The notes below the pieces were generated by a model. It had not been told where the DNA came from, did not search any database, and was given only the letters and a program-made list of their open reading frames with translations. This document shows, piece after piece, positions 42,793 to 54,773 of a stretch of 64,000 bases of DNA (position 1 is the first letter of the stretch; each line of letters opens with the position of its first letter). Source of the DNA: Amorphophallus konjac (taxonomy: Eukaryota; Streptophyta; Magnoliopsida; Alismatales; Araceae); contig CM040123.1 of assembly GCA_022559845.1 (NCBI GenBank), forward strand, positions 300,750,642 through 300,814,641. The letters are read 5' to 3'. A program made the translations under genes and the position numbers.

Positions 42793-45700
42793 TGTTGGCA
42801 CTCAAAATATGATCCTTTGGCAACCAAGCCGCAAGGATGAATGATACGGCCCACTGAAGCACAGAAGCCGATAAAGATCAACTTATCAAGAGGACCCCTC
42901 AAGCTGACAAAGCCCCGAGCCACCTTGAAGGGAACGTCGGGGACTTTACCTCAGGAGAGCCGAAGTGAACCCGCAACCAACCGGCAGCGCGATCAAGCCT
43001 GCCCAATGATCCGGCATCGACCTCGTCATGCCGCTACCCCACATCCGTCGCCCGACCAAGGACGACGGTCTACCCAATGACTCTCCTAAGGAGGAAGAAT
43101 GTCCTCGGCCATCCGTAACAAGGGGCCGAAGGTCCTGTCAGCAGAAGACCCCGATTATCCGGCACGGATTCGGCTTCTTGCCATAGGGGGCCCATTAGTG
43201 GCCGATTGATCACCAATTCAAGGTGGAATTGTCCGGGATGTAACATCATCCTGCAAGGAAGCTTCGAGCACGAGTCCGTCTCAGCCAGAAGCACAAATCA
43301 CAATGCCGAAGACTGTGTCAGTAGGACACCCGTGTGCTCGGACCGGACACACACGAAGTCTTGTTTAAGGCCATTCGTCCTATCAAGAGCTTCATGAACA
43401 CCCCATCAAGGCCCTTCAATGGCCAGGGTGAGGGGAACAGTCGACGGGAGCTTCCGGAATCATCTCCGGGCCTACCGGACTGACACGCCAAGTGAACAGG
43501 TTAAAACGGCGCCGTCAAACCGGCGTGCCAAGAACAAAAGGGGGTGTTCCCCGGCGCCGTCAATCCGCGCGTAAAAGCCAGATGGGGCCCTTCCCCGGCG
43601 CCGTCAACCCGGCGCACAAAAGCCAAATGGGGCCTCTCCCCGGCACCGTCAACCCGACGCGCCTCTTCCTGGGGCGCCGTTTTAACCCCGAGGCTATATA
43701 GAGCCTGTCGACAGAAGAGATCGAGAGAGAAGGATATAGAGAAAAGAAGAACAGAATAGAAAGAGAGAGGGGGGGACCCGATCAAAAGAGGAAGCGGAAT
43801 CAAAAGAAAAGAAAAGGGAATTAGAAAGAAAGGGGGGAGGTCCAGGAGTGCTTCGATCTGACGAGTTCTCTGCCCGAGCTCTCGGCGGCCCTCATCCCGC
43901 TCCACCGGAGTCTCCCGGAATCGGAGAAGAAGAGCGCCCGTTCTTATCTATCGAGGTGGGTTTGTCCGTGTTTCATCCGGCGAATCCCTCTGCTCCGTTT
44001 TGAGTTTTTTCCTCCTGGCAGAATGTAAGTGAAGGAGGGGAGGGGCGATGATATGAGCCTCACCTCCCCTCCCTCACGATGATTTTCTTTCCCTCTTCTC
44101 GTTGTAACAGGTTTCTTCTGTTAATGGAAACGGCGGCCGAGCGACAACGCCGGCGCCCGAATGTATATTCCCTACCTATCTATTTGTGTCTTTCATATGA
44201 ATGAATGAAACGTGGGTCTCTGGTCGATGCCGTAACCCCCTTTTCTTCCCTGTTGCCTCCCCTTATTCCTTACAGCCGGTGAAACGGCGCCGTGCGATGA
44301 CGCCGGCACCGTGGAGGATGAATGCAGAGCACCGTGGGTTTTCTGTCTGAATGATTTCCTTCCCGTCCCGTTTCCCTCGGCGCTACATGCCCTACTACGG
44401 TAGGGGCTACATCAATTTCCCCTCCCCGGGGGTTTTCTTTTATTCCGATGCGACGATCGAGTTCCGCATTGCGCGTGTTGTAAGCCTCGTGGTCGGAGAC
44501 ACACTCGTGTGTGCGCATCTCTGTCCACTCCCGCTTAAGGGTTAAACCCTCTACCTTCCCTATGCCTTCCTCATAGGCCAGAGGGAAAGAGAGGATCGCC
44601 TCTGTGCCGAGCCCTCGATGGCTATTTTACAGGCATAATATACATGCCCCTTTCCCAGGTCGCCATACTAAACAGATAACATATAAGGATCCACTCATTT
44701 AGCCTGCCGGTTTCATGTTTCTAACATAAGCTTAACAGTTCGTTTGTCCACTTTCCGTTGAAAGGCGTTGTGCATCGCTTCTGCATTTCAGGGAGTCTGC
44801 TCTGTAGCATCACTCCAATGTCCGGGGAGGGGAACATTCCTCTAATCTTCCATGTCGGTCGTCCGGTTGATAGGGGCTTATCTATCGATGATGAGTGTCC
44901 CTGTGGACCATTGGATGTACAGCAAGGGGGCTAAGCCCTACAGTTTAAAATCCACAGTCCTTAATGGACTTCGTGGTGGCCGTGGGTCGCGTTCCCCTTG
45001 TAGGCTAGCCCTCGGGGATTCCCTCTCATTTCGGCCGTCCCAATTCGAGTGTTGCGGTGATTCGGGTCGCGTGCCTCTCGTTGGCTAGCCCTCGGGGTTT
45101 TCGCTCCCATATCGAGTCGCCTCACTCACTCATCGTTACCCACGGACTCGGTGCCCCTAGCAGGCTAGCCCTCGGGGTCTTCCTATCCGTTTGGGTCTGC
45201 CGGCCGCCGTTGCGCCACCCGACTTTTAGGGGTTTACTCCGCCACGTGAGTACTCCCTGCGTCTCCCCGACAATCCTTTGGGATGGGGAGATGCTGCCGA
45301 AATTTCGGCTCGAACGAGTTTAAACTCGGAACAATCGCCGCGCTCGAGTCCGGACCTCGCGCGAGCCCGTGAATCGACCCTTGAATGACTCGGCACCGAT
45401 TCTATGAATAATCAACTCAATAAATTCTTAAAATCCTCCAAAACCTTTTAATAAATTCATGAATAAACCAACGAAGCTCATGTTTCCTTGAGATCGGGTT
45501 AATTCGGCACGTTCATGCGCGATAACGCCTTAAAACGGCGCGCCCTTCCTGGCGCGCCCTTCCCGACGCGCCCTTCCCGGCGCACCCTTTCCGACGCGCC
45601 CTTACCGGCGCGCCCCAGCTCCCCACGCCGTTTTAACAGGCTGCCCCTTTTACCTACGGTTCTGGCGCCGTTTTAAACCTTTTACCTACGTTTCAGAGCG

Positions 45701-46399
45701 CCGTTTCAAGCGTTTTAGCCCCTGTCTTCGCGAGCACTGCACTGGTTTCGTTCCGAATCGTGTCATCGCATCATTATAATCCCTTTCCCACTCATGGGAT
45801 GATTTCTTATGCTAATCACAGAAGGGTGCAAGTTCCTCAACCAATAAACTGAATAAAATTAGCATGTTCAAGCTTGAATCAAGGCGCCTCGAATCCTTCC
45901 GTTACGCCTTGGTCTACGCACTCATATCGCATTAGCGCATGCCCGAATGTGTGCATCCTTGGTATATCAATTAACATTGCCATAAGGTCAGGTTACGCCT
46001 GATTGGATGCTTCGTTACGCGTGAAGGTGGCCTTCGAGCCTAAGTCCTCCGCCATGTACCAGGGTCCACCCTAATAAATCGTGTGTAGTCGGTCGTATCA
46101 TCCTGCATGACCGCTTGCCTGCTCTGTACCCTTTATCCCAGCTTCGACCGCCCGATATCTTGGCAATTAATCAAAGGTGTTCCCTCCTCGTGGGGGATGT
46201 AATTAACGCCATAACCTTTATGGTATGGCGGACTGCTGGTCCCGACCGAACCTCACATTCGCCCGACACAGGTCAGAATGAGCGCACAATAAAATCGTCA
46301 CTCATGTGACTGGCACGCCCGCGTCGTTAATTGATCATTTGACTACCAGTTAGTCAGTTGGTCGATCGACCCGCGAAAGAAAGAAAAAGGTCACGAACA
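42793..46399 (+). repeat. 3' LTR of element D
   Basis: 3607 bases, TGTTGGCACTC to CACGAACA. GC cluster 43501-43685, TATA near-palindrome 43691-43706, leader 43718-43850, sub-repeats about 44990-45175, second GC cluster 45530-45710, PBS-like TGGCACGCCCG 46311-46321. It is highly similar to the 5' LTR except for the last 80-110 bases. Confidence 0.93.
43691..43706 (+). promoter_or_regulatory. TATA box of 3' LTR D
   Basis: AGGCTATATAGAGCCT, identical to 21387-21402, preceded by the GC cluster. Confidence 0.6.
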
Positions 46400-46404
46400 G
46401 GCGG
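46400..46404 (+). other. Target site duplication of D, right copy (GGCGG)
   Basis: The second copy of the five bases at 20483-20487, followed by the resumed RT of C (TGCCAGCCTTTTCAC). Confidence 0.92.
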
Positions 46405-47457
46405 TGCCAGCCTTTTCACAAGTTGATGATGAAAGATGTCCCCTTTTATTGGGATGAAGATTGCCAGGTAGCCTTCGACAAGCTAAAAGACTACCTGAAA
46501 ACTCCTCCAGTATTGGGCGCACCGGTGAAAGGACGACCATTAATACTGTATATAGCAGCTACACATAATTCTCTGGGGGCAATGCTGGCCCAGAATAATG
46601 AAGAAGGGAAAGAACATGCCCTCTATTACCTCAGTCGGAGACTGGTCAGAACTAAAGAGAAATATATTTATATTGAGAAGATCTGTCTGGCGCTGGTCTT
46701 CACAGTTAAAAAGCTCCGACACTATATGTTGTCGCATGAAATCAGCTTGGTATCCAAACAGGATCCCCTGAAGTACATTATGTCTCAACCGACACTCAAA
46801 GGCCGCCTGGGCAAATGGGCGGTAATCCTTATGGAGTTTGATATCTCCTACGTGCCGCGCAAGGCCGTCAAGGGCCAAGCTATTGCAGACTTCTTCACTG
46901 AGCACCCAGTGCCCGGGGATTGCCCGTTGGAGCCGGAGCTTCATGAAGATGAAACTTTAGAAGCCGTGCAAGTACAGCCCTCCTTATGGCAACTATACTT
47001 TGATGGCGCTTCCAGGATTGACACCTCTGCCACTGGGTCAGCCAGGGTCAGAGCAGGAGCAGGCATAGTCCTGAAATCCCCAGAGGGAGAAGTGGTGCAT
47101 ACATCATGTTCCATAAACAAGCAATGCACAAACAATGAAGCAGAATATGAAGCCCTGATAATCGGGTTGAAAATTGCTCTGTCCATGGGAATTCAGATGC
47201 TGGAAGCATTCGGAGACTCCATGCTAGTTATAAAACAGCTGGAAGGAGAGTTCGATGTACGAAAGCAAGAGCTCCTCCCCTATCACCAGTTGGCAACTCG
47301 CCTGATGTCAAAATTTTACTTCATCAGCATTAAGCACATCAATCGAGGCCGGAATGCTCGGGCAGATGCCCTCGCTAAGCTGGCCAGTTCATTGGCGGTC
47401 CCGCCAGATACAACCCTGAATATAACAATGATCAACCGCCGATAGGTCCCCAGCATG
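46405..47457 (+). pseudogene. C dual RNase H region
   Basis: One open frame to TAG 47443-47445 (D has CAG). The first domain has LYIAATHNSLGAML, again lacking the catalytic Asp. The second, archaeal-type domain has WQLYFDGAS, NNEAEYEAL, GDSMLV and INRGRNARADALAKLAS. Unlike D it has no frame shift, so the second RNase H is structurally complete. Confidence 0.87.
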
Positions 47458-48786
47458 ACAGAGGTCCTGACCGACGAACAAGAGATGGAAATAACAGTCA
47501 TCGAAGGGGTTCAGCAGCCAGATTGGCGAGAGCATCTCCTGCGCTGGTTTCAACACCAGCAACTTCCAAAAGAAAAGGAACAGAGAATGAAGCTCCTAAG
47601 GATCAAGGATTCTTACGAGATGAGAAGCGGGACCTTGTTCCGAATTATGGCAGATGCCCGAAGGAAAGTCCTACTCCGTTGCTTGTCTTCAGCAGAAGCA
47701 GGACAGGTGATGCAGGAGGTCCATGCAGGATCAGCTAGAGCACACGAAGCTGGCCCAAAAATGAAAATTGAGATAAAGAAACTGGGTTACTATTGGCCCA
47801 CTATATTTGACGATTGCTGCAGGTTTGCCAAGGCTTGTTAGAAGTGTCAAGAACATGCTAATGTGGCAAGGAGACCTCCAGTGCCACTGCATCCCACCCT
47901 ACTGAGCTGGCCGTTTGCTCAGTGGGGCACGGACGTGGTAGGGCCGCTGCCATCATCTTCATCAGGGTGCAGATACATCTTAGTAGCAACAGACTACTTC
48001 TCCAGATGGGCGGGAGCAGTAGCACTAAGAGATGTGACGGGAGAGCTAGTTGCAAGATTCTTCCGGTAAAATGTAATATTCCGGTTTGGGATCCCCAGCC
48101 GAATCATCTATGATAATGACAGTCACTTTAGGAACCAGAAGGTTTATCGACTGGCCGACAAATATAAAATCGACTGGAGGACATCCTCCCCCTACAACCC
48201 TCAAGCTAACGGACTTGCAGAGGCCTTTAACAAGACTCTATGCACACTGCTGGCAAAGACTGTTAAGTCTAATAAAAAAGATTGGGAAGAAAGGATGTAT
48301 GAAGCACTTTGGGCCTATCGTACTGTCTACAAGACCCCAACCGGCTGTTCACCTTTCTCCCTCGTCTACGGGTCAGAAGCTGTGGTGCCAATTGAACTTG
48401 AAGTTCCTTCATTGCGAGTTGCCATCCAGCACGGACTAGTCAATGATGAGTAGACCAATGCAGAAAGAAGATTGGAAGAGCTCGCTGAGCTCGAAGGAAA
48501 ATGCCTCCGGGCGCAGCAAAACATCCAGCTCTACCAAGCTCGCATGGCCCGTGCTTTTGACAAGCTGGTCAAGGGTCGAGAATTCAAGAAAGGAGACCTG
48601 GTAATGGTCAAAGGAAAAGAAGTGATGGCCTCCAACCCCAAGGGGAAGCTGGTCGAAAACTGGGTCGGGCCGTATATCGTCCGCCGAGTATATGAAGGGG
48701 GCGCCTACGTCCTGGTAGACCACAAAGGGGTTATCCAGTTCTCTCCCCTCAACGGAAGGCATATTAAGCTGTATCATGCAGCGTAG
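47458..48786 (+). pseudogene. C integrase with nonsense codons
   Basis: The same frame throughout, with stops TAG 47839-47841, TAA 48067-48069 and TAG 48451-48453; D has CAG at each. Core: GTDVVGPLP (Asp 47932), then IIYDNDSHF (Asp 48112) where D has IISDNGSHF, then NGLAEAFNKTL. The Ser-to-Tyr and Gly-to-Asp changes beside the second catalytic Asp would probably also harm activity. It ends at TAG 48784-48786. Confidence 0.88.
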
Positions 48787-48814
48787 CCAGCATTCCCCGA
48801 GTGATCGGTCGGAA

Positions 48815-49830
48815 TACATTTTCCTTGGTTTAGTGGCACTCCGCCCTAACCGAGCTACATTTCCCTTGGTTTAGTGGCACTCTGCCCTAACCGAGCTACC
48901 TTTCCTTGGTTTAGTGGCACTCCGCCCTAACCGAGCTACCTTTCCCTTGGTTTAGTGGCACTCCGCCCTAACCGAGCTACATTTTCCTTGGTTTAGTGGC
49001 ACTCCACCCTAACCGAGCTACATTTCCCTAGGTCCGGTGGAATTCCGCCCTGATCGAGCTACCTTGCCTTGGTTAATGGCATTCCGCCCTGACCAAGCTA
49101 CCTTTCCTTGGTCCAGTGGCATTCCGCCCTGATCGAGCTACCTCTCCTTGGTTAGTGGCATTCCGCCCTAATCAAGCTACCTTTTCCTTGCTTTAGTGGC
49201 ACTCCGCCCTAATCAAGCTACCTTTTCCTTGGTTTAGTGGCACTCCGCCCTAACCGAGCTACCTTTTCCTTGGTTTAGTGGCACTCCGCCCTAGCCGAGC
49301 TACCTTTTCCTTGGTTTAGTGGCACTCCGCCCTAACCGAGCTACCTTTTCCTTGGTTTAGTGGCACTCCGCCCTAACCGAGCTACATTTTCCTTGGTTTA
49401 GTGGCACTCCGCCCTAACCGAGCTACATTTCCCTTGGTCCGGTGGCATTCCTCCCTGATCAAGCTACCTTGCCTTGGTTAATGGCATTCCGCCCTGACCA
49501 AGCTACCTTCCCTTGGTCCAGTGGCATTCGCCCTGATCGAGCTACATTTTCCTTGGTTTAGTGGCACTCCGCCCTAACCGAGCTACATTTCCCTTGGTCC
49601 GGTGGCATTCCGCCCTGATCGAGCTACCTTGCCTTGGTTAATGGCATTCCGCCCTAATCAAGCTACCTTCTCCTTGGTTTAGTGGCACTCCGCCCTAACC
49701 GAGCTACATCTTCCTTGGTTTAGTGGCACTCCGCCCTAACCGAGCTACCTTTTTCTTGGTTAATGGCACCTTGCCTTAGCCGAGCTACCCTTCCTCGGTT
49801 AGTAGCATTCTGCCCTGACCAAGCTCCCGA
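48815..49830 (+). repeat. Tandem array 1 of C, about 40-43-base unit, about 24 copies
   Basis: The unit is TTCCTTGGTTTAGTGGCACT plus CCGCCCTAACCGAGCTACAT. A block of three variant units (TTGGTCCGGTGGCATTCC, TTGGTTAATGGCATTCC, TTGGTCCAGTGGCATTCC) recurs three times, giving a higher-order pattern not obvious in D. Confidence 0.92.
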
Positions 49831-50024
49831 AAGAATACACCACACTGTTACCGTTACAGGCCTTACGCCTGAATCGGTGAGAGATCACTCCTTTGCGTTA
49901 GCATTCAGCCCTTGCTAACGAATGAACTGTTCTGCTCGGCGCAGGGTCTGATGCTCCAGCCGACAGCCATCTACTGTCAACCAAGGGTCGAACGTCGCAC
50001 TTCGACCTGCCACCCTACACAAAT
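49831..50024 (+). other. Spacer unique to C among the visible copies
   Basis: About 190 bases between array 1 and the first duplicated block. D has only a few tens of bases here. No ORF or known motif seen. It is either an insertion in C or a deletion in D. Confidence 0.5.
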
Positions 50025-50265
50025 ACAAAAAAAAAAAGAAAAGAAATGGGGTTAAAAATAGAGATACCCCGTCAGACTTGCTCCTATGCCAGGACAAGTG
50101 CAAAAATGGCCGTAACCCAGCTGTGGCGAAAACCCGGAAGGGCGTCACAGGCAAAATCGGGTACCCCGCCACGTGAAAACCCGAAAGGGCACATGGGCAA
50201 AAGCAAGAGGGGGCTGGCTTCGGCGAAAACCCGAAAGAGCGCTTGAGTCAGTAAAGTGGTAATTT
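50025..50265 (+). repeat. Duplicated ACCCGAAAGGGCG block, left copy (C)
   Basis: Poly-A tract, GGGGTTAAAAATAGAGATACC, then three ACCCGAAAGGGCG-like motifs. Pairs with 50778-51026. Confidence 0.78.
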
Positions 50266-50339
50266 CCAAATGCCTCTCCTATTCTCCCCCTAATGAAACT
50301 CCGAAAAGGACGATCATCAAAGTCCCACCGGGAATCCTT

Positions 50340-50745
50340 TAACACACCCTTTTCGACCCTCGTCATCGTCGGTGAGATCGGTCGATCTCTACCCTCAACT
50401 CGGACCTTACGTCCCTGTTGACGATCGCATCCTTGTTGCAGCAATAACCCGTGCCGACGAACAAACCCTTTTCGACCCACGTCATCATCGGCGAGATCGT
50501 TCGACCCCTACCCCTAAATTTGGACCTTCCGTCCTTGCTAATAAACCCACCTTTGTTTCGGTAGTAACCTATGCAGATTAATAAACCCACGTTCGGTCCT
50601 CGTCATCGTCGGCGAGATCGGTCGATCTTTACCCTTGACACGGATCTTACATCCTTGTTAATAGGCCATGTCCTTTGCTTCGACGTCTAACCAGTGTCGA
50701 CGAATCGAAACAAGAGTCGATCCTTGTCATCATTGACAAGGCTAG
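50340..50745 (+). repeat. Tandem array 2 of C, about 120-base unit, 3.5 copies
   Basis: AACAAACCCTTTTCGACCC-type starts near 50342, 50460, 50580 and 50700, as in D. Confidence 0.78.
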
Positions 50746-50777
50746 TCAATATTTTTGCGGTCCAATTTTTCCGCATC

Positions 50778-51026
50778 CCAAATCAAAAAAAAAGAAAGAA
50801 AGAAAGAAAAATGGGGTTAAAAATAGAGATACCCTGCCAGACTTGCTCCTATGATCAGGACAAGTGCAAAAATGGCTATAACCCAACTGTGGCGAAAACC
50901 CGAAAGGGTGTCGCAGGCAAAGTTGGGTACCCCGCCGCGTGAAAACCCGAAAGGGCGCGCGGGCAAAAGTAAGAGGGGGCTGGCCGAGGTGAAAATCCGA
51001 AAGGGCGCTTAGGTCAGTAATGTGAA
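50778..51026 (+). repeat. Duplicated ACCCGAAAGGGCG block, right copy (C)
   Basis: Direct repeat of 50025-50265 about 750 bases away. Confidence 0.78.
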
Positions 51027-51124
51027 TAAAAATGAATGATGAATAGTGATGAACCATCCTCCGTCCAGAAGGCCATTTACAAGGTCGAGGCGGAGTCTTC
51101 ATCCGATATCCCACTTACATACAT

Positions 51125-51990
51125 CTATCATTACCCAGTTTTTGTCATCATCGGAAAGACCGTCTACCTTTTCGACCCTTGTCACCATCGGCAAGATCGG
51201 TCGCTACCCTTACCCGGTTTTTGTCATCATCGGCAAGACCGTCTACCTTTTCGACCCTTGTCACCATCGGCAAGATCGGTCGCTACCCTTACCCGGTTTT
51301 TATCATCATCGGCAAGACCATCTACCTTTTTGACCCTTGTCACCATCGGCAAGATCGGTCGCTACCCTTACCCGGTTTTGTCATCATCGGCAAGACCGTC
51401 TACCCTTTTGACCCTTGTCACCATCGGCAAGATCGGTCACTACCCTTACCCGATTTTGTCATCATCGGCAAGACCGTCTACCCTTTCGACCCTTGTCACC
51501 ATCGGCAAGATCGGTCGCTATCCTTACCCAGTTTTTATCATCATCGGCAAGACCGTCTACCTTTTTGACCCTTGTCACCATCGACAAGATCGGTCGCTAC
51601 CCTTACCCGGTTTTGTCATCATCGGCAAGAGCGTCTACCCTTTCGACCCTTGTCACCATCGGCAAGATCGGTCGCTACCCTTACCCGATTTTTGTCACCA
51701 TCGGCAAGACCGTCTACCCTTTCGACCCTTGTCACCATCGGAAAGATCGGTCGCTATCCCTACCCGGTTTTTGTCACCATCGGCAAGACCGTCTACCTTT
51801 TCGACCCTTGTCTGCATCGACAAGCCCGGTCGCTACCCTATCCGATTTTTGTCACCATCGGCAAGACCGTCTACCTTTTCGACCCTTGTCAGCATCAACA
51901 AGCCCGGTCGCTACCCTATCCAGTTTTTGTCACCATCGGCAAGACCGTCTACCTTTTTGACCCTTGTCAGCATCGACAAGCCCGGTCGAC
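51125..51990 (+). repeat. Tandem array 3 of C, about 78-base dimeric unit, about 11 copies
   Basis: Halves TTGTCACCATCGGCAAGATC and TTGTCATCATCGGCAAGACC alternate. The last three units carry a CATCGACAAGCCCGGTCG variant. Long forward ORFs here reflect the repeat and are not genes. Confidence 0.92.
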
Positions 51991-52007
51991 TGCCCTCTAA
52001 CCTGGGC

Positions 52008-52012
52008 CTCCC
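52008..52012 (+). other. Target site duplication of E, left copy (CTCCC)
   Basis: CTCCC is followed by the LTR start TGATG. The same five bases follow the 3' LTR at 60453-60457, and joining them restores the C sequence (CTGGGC-CTCCC-GCCCTC) collinear with D near 36515. Confidence 0.9.
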
Positions 52013-52320
52013 TGATGAGCACATCACCTCCCATGCCCACGTTCACAGCTCGTCACCTCGCCCCGGTTGCATCCGGCATGGTCTAGTCATTTAATTTTGA
52101 GTCCTATGTAATTTTTATTTGAGTCATTTGATGTATTTTCCCTATTATTTGAGTCATGTTCCTAGGTCTTGTGTTCATTTCCCTAAGTTTGAGTGTCATT
52201 AGGTTGTCTAGTTAGCTATTGGGCCCAATTCATTGGGCTTGGCCCAAGGGCTCTCCCCTACCCCCTCGGTTATTTGTCATTGAGTCAATTGTCAGGGACT
52301 TTTGTAGAAATGTGGGTTTC

Positions 52321-52330
52321 CTATATATAG
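52321..52330 (+). promoter_or_regulatory. TATA box of 5' LTR E
   Basis: CTATATATAG, about 310 bases into the LTR, followed by GACCCCATTCCCCC and an A-rich stretch. The same sequence is at 58017-58026 in the 3' LTR. Confidence 0.7.
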
Positions 52331-54593
52331 GACCCCATTCCCCCCCAATTCAACTTAATGAATCAATGAATGAAAAAACTTACTATTTTGAGAGTTTATA
52401 CTTCTTATCTAGTGGAGAGATTCCATTTTTTGGGTGAGAAACCCTAGGGGAGAGATTCCCCACCCTTCCCTCTCTTAATCTCTCCTTTTCACTCCACTTT
52501 CTCTCTCCTAAACACCCAAATTCGAATTTTCTTCTCTCTCATCCCTTCCCAACCACATCCACTCCCCACCTACCCCATTTAAGCCTCTTCCCATTCCCCA
52601 CAACCCTCATCAATACTCCACCCCTTCCCAAGACCCCCTCCACCAATCCTCTCCTCACCATCCAACCCCCAACTACCCCTCCCACTTTCCCAAACACCCT
52701 TCCCACTACCCCAAGCACCCCTTCCCTTCCCCAACACAACCCCCCCATTCCCAAGATAAAAAATTAACCCCACCCTTAAACCTATTTTCGAATATCCTTT
52801 CCCTCTCTCCATTCCAACCAAATTCGCAGCCCCCACTACCACCATCTATTGGACTCTCTTCTAGACCTTATTCTCCACCTCCCACACCTTAGAACACCCC
52901 CTCCAAGACCCCCTAACAACCAGGGGTCACTCCCACACTCATCTACCCCCTTCCCCTTCTTCTTTCTTGGTCATTGGAAGGTACTTCGAAGTTGCAGTTT
53001 GCTGTCCAGAGGTTACAGATGAACCAGCAACTTGCAGTGGCCACCACGACTTCTTCCATACGAGTTTGAAGACCCAAGAGCCATCGTCGGAAGCGTCTAC
53101 CAGTCTCCTTCACAACAGAAGTGGTTTCATCTTCTTCTGATCTCCGAGCTGTCCAGGAGGTCCATTCTCCCACAACTGCGTAGTTCTGCCTCGGTTGAGG
53201 ACCTGAGCCAGATTAGAAGCTCTGCCACGACGAACCCCGAAGGAATCATTCCACGAGTTCTTCTTCAAAGTTCTTCATCGCCAAGTCTACTTCCAGAATA
53301 AAGAAACAGAACTTCATTCGGCATTCGTGATCCAGAGTTCTCATTTTTCTACCTCAGCTATGCAGATCTGCTACTCATAGTCTGCACCGACCAGTCACCA
53401 TTATTCTGCATCCCCTAGTCTTCTCCGACATCGGTTGGCTTCCCCATCAGTTTTTCTGCGAAGAGGACTTATCCACAATTCTAACCACTCTGACGGCGCT
53501 TGATTCTGAGGTCGGGAGCTGCCGGGGCATCCTCTGCAACCTGCTGTTAGAAACTAGGGGCTAGCTCTGCAAAGATCCTGATCCGGAGAGAAAGCTTCAC
53601 CACGACAAACCCTGGAGGAATCAGGCCACGAGCTCTTCTGAAAAGTTATTCCTCTCCCTGTCTACATTCAGAACCAAGAAGCGGAACTCCGTTTGAAATC
53701 TTGCAGCAGAAGTTACCAATTTTCTTCCTCAGGCGTTCGACTCTGCTTCCCACTGTCTACATCGACCACTCCTCACTTTTCTGAGTCCTATTATCTTCAC
53801 CGGCATCTTTTGGCATTCCTGTTTCTTCTGATGTAAAGAGGACTCACCCACAGTTCCAACGGTTCCAACGGCAACTGATTCGGAGTTCGGGAACGGTCGG
53901 GGCAGCGGCGTCTTCCTGCTGTTAATAGTCTGTTGCAGACAGTCCGAGATTCAGCAACCCTGTTCCTGTTCCCGCCCAGGCCGCCAGCGACCTTTAAAGA
54001 AATTGGCAAAATTCAGAGGCACTCTTGCTCCAGAGACGAAGAGATCCCCACTGGTCTCACCCTCAGCGAAATTCCAGAGAGAGTTCTGTGGCCTCCACAC
54101 CCTCTGTCTGTCAGCTATTACAGAGGGAAGACTGATTCGGTGTCATCACTTCTTCATCACTCTTAGCACTAGTTTCCCCTCCCCGCTTGGCCGGCTGAAG
54201 GCCCCTCCCTGTGTGGAGGTAGTGTTTGGATGTAACTATCATCTTCCCTTCCCCACGATCCCCCCCTTGCATGGGGTGTAGTGTTGTAATAACTTAAACA
54301 GGTCAAGCTACCTCGGCGCGGCGTGTGGGGAACCCACGCTTCCCCGCTCGCCCTCGTCTCCGAGCGGGACCAGTTTCTTCAAACCGGTCGAGTGAGTGCT
54401 CCAAAACTTTGCTCTAATTCATGCTTGTTCTTTCAATATTAGTTCATAAACTCCGCTGGCCGTGACGAGAGCCCGATCCTGAAGCTCATTTGCTATAAGT
54501 GATCATCATGGGAAGAGAGTGGAACCCGTGCCCTTTGGCACTTCGTCGGACCCTTGATTTGGGCAGCCGTACCCTTGGGGAATCAAATCTTGG

Positions 54594-54618
54594 CCTTGCT
54601 GGCCCTCTACCAGCAAGG
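54594..54618 (+). other. Perfect hairpin near the end of LTR E
   Basis: CCTTGCTGG, seven-base loop, CCAGCAAGG. It is conserved at 60289-60313. A second short inverted repeat, CCCGCTCG/CGAGCGGG, lies at about 54340-54365. In the RNA these are close to the PBS, so a packaging or dimerisation role is possible but unproven. Confidence 0.5.
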
Positions 54619-54759
54619 ACCCAGCCCACACAACCTCCCCTTGGCATTGCCAAGTTACCCCGGGTCTTAGTGAGCATCGGGTGAGCGGTTGCCATTATCG
54701 GTCCATTTTGAATGCTTAATTGTGCTTGCTTGTTGAGTCCTAGGTTGTGTCACATCAAT

Positions 54760-54773
54760 TGGTATCAGAGCCA
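54760..54773 (+). other. Primer binding site of E (initiator tRNA-Met)
   Basis: TGGTATCAGAGCCA starts two bases after the LTR end. This is the standard complement of the 3' end of plant initiator tRNA-Met. Confidence 0.93.

Larger units (their letters stand above)
20488..46399 (+). mobile_element. Complete Tat-lineage element D (25.9 kb)
   Basis: 25,912 bases bounded by LTRs of 3636 and 3607 bases and a perfect 5-base target duplication. Order: LTR, PBS, leader, gag, protease, RT, two RNase H domains, integrase, tandem arrays, opposite-strand PMD-like gene with introns, polypurine tract, LTR. The size matches the largest plant LTR retrotransposons (Ogre class). Dual RNase H and an antisense ORF place it in Tat. 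Coding regions carry about ten frame breaks, most of them single-base losses, so this copy is not autonomous as assembled. It inserted into the RT of sister element C. Confidence 0.93.
46400..52012 (+). mobile_element. Tat element C, segment 2 (RNase H to array 3)
   Basis: Resumes the RT/RNase H exactly where segment 1 stopped. It runs through RNase H, integrase and the three tandem arrays to CTCCC at 52008-52012, where element E inserted. It is collinear with 31165-36520 in D. Confidence 0.93.
52013..54757 (+). repeat. 5' LTR of element E
   Basis: TGATGAGCACATCACC to GTGTCACATCA. TATA box CTATATATAG (52321-52330) follows a unique U3. The downstream 52460-52960 stretch is extremely pyrimidine/C-rich. 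A perfect hairpin lies at 54594-54618. Comparison with the 3' LTR by eye is uneven: nearly identical over the first 500 bases and clearly more divergent around 53020-53600. Confidence 0.93.

Noticed and set aside
52539..52845. Gly/Val-rich minus-strand ORFs in the LTR of E (also 58234-58540)
   Set aside because: They arise from the C-rich sense strand read in reverse and have no domain.
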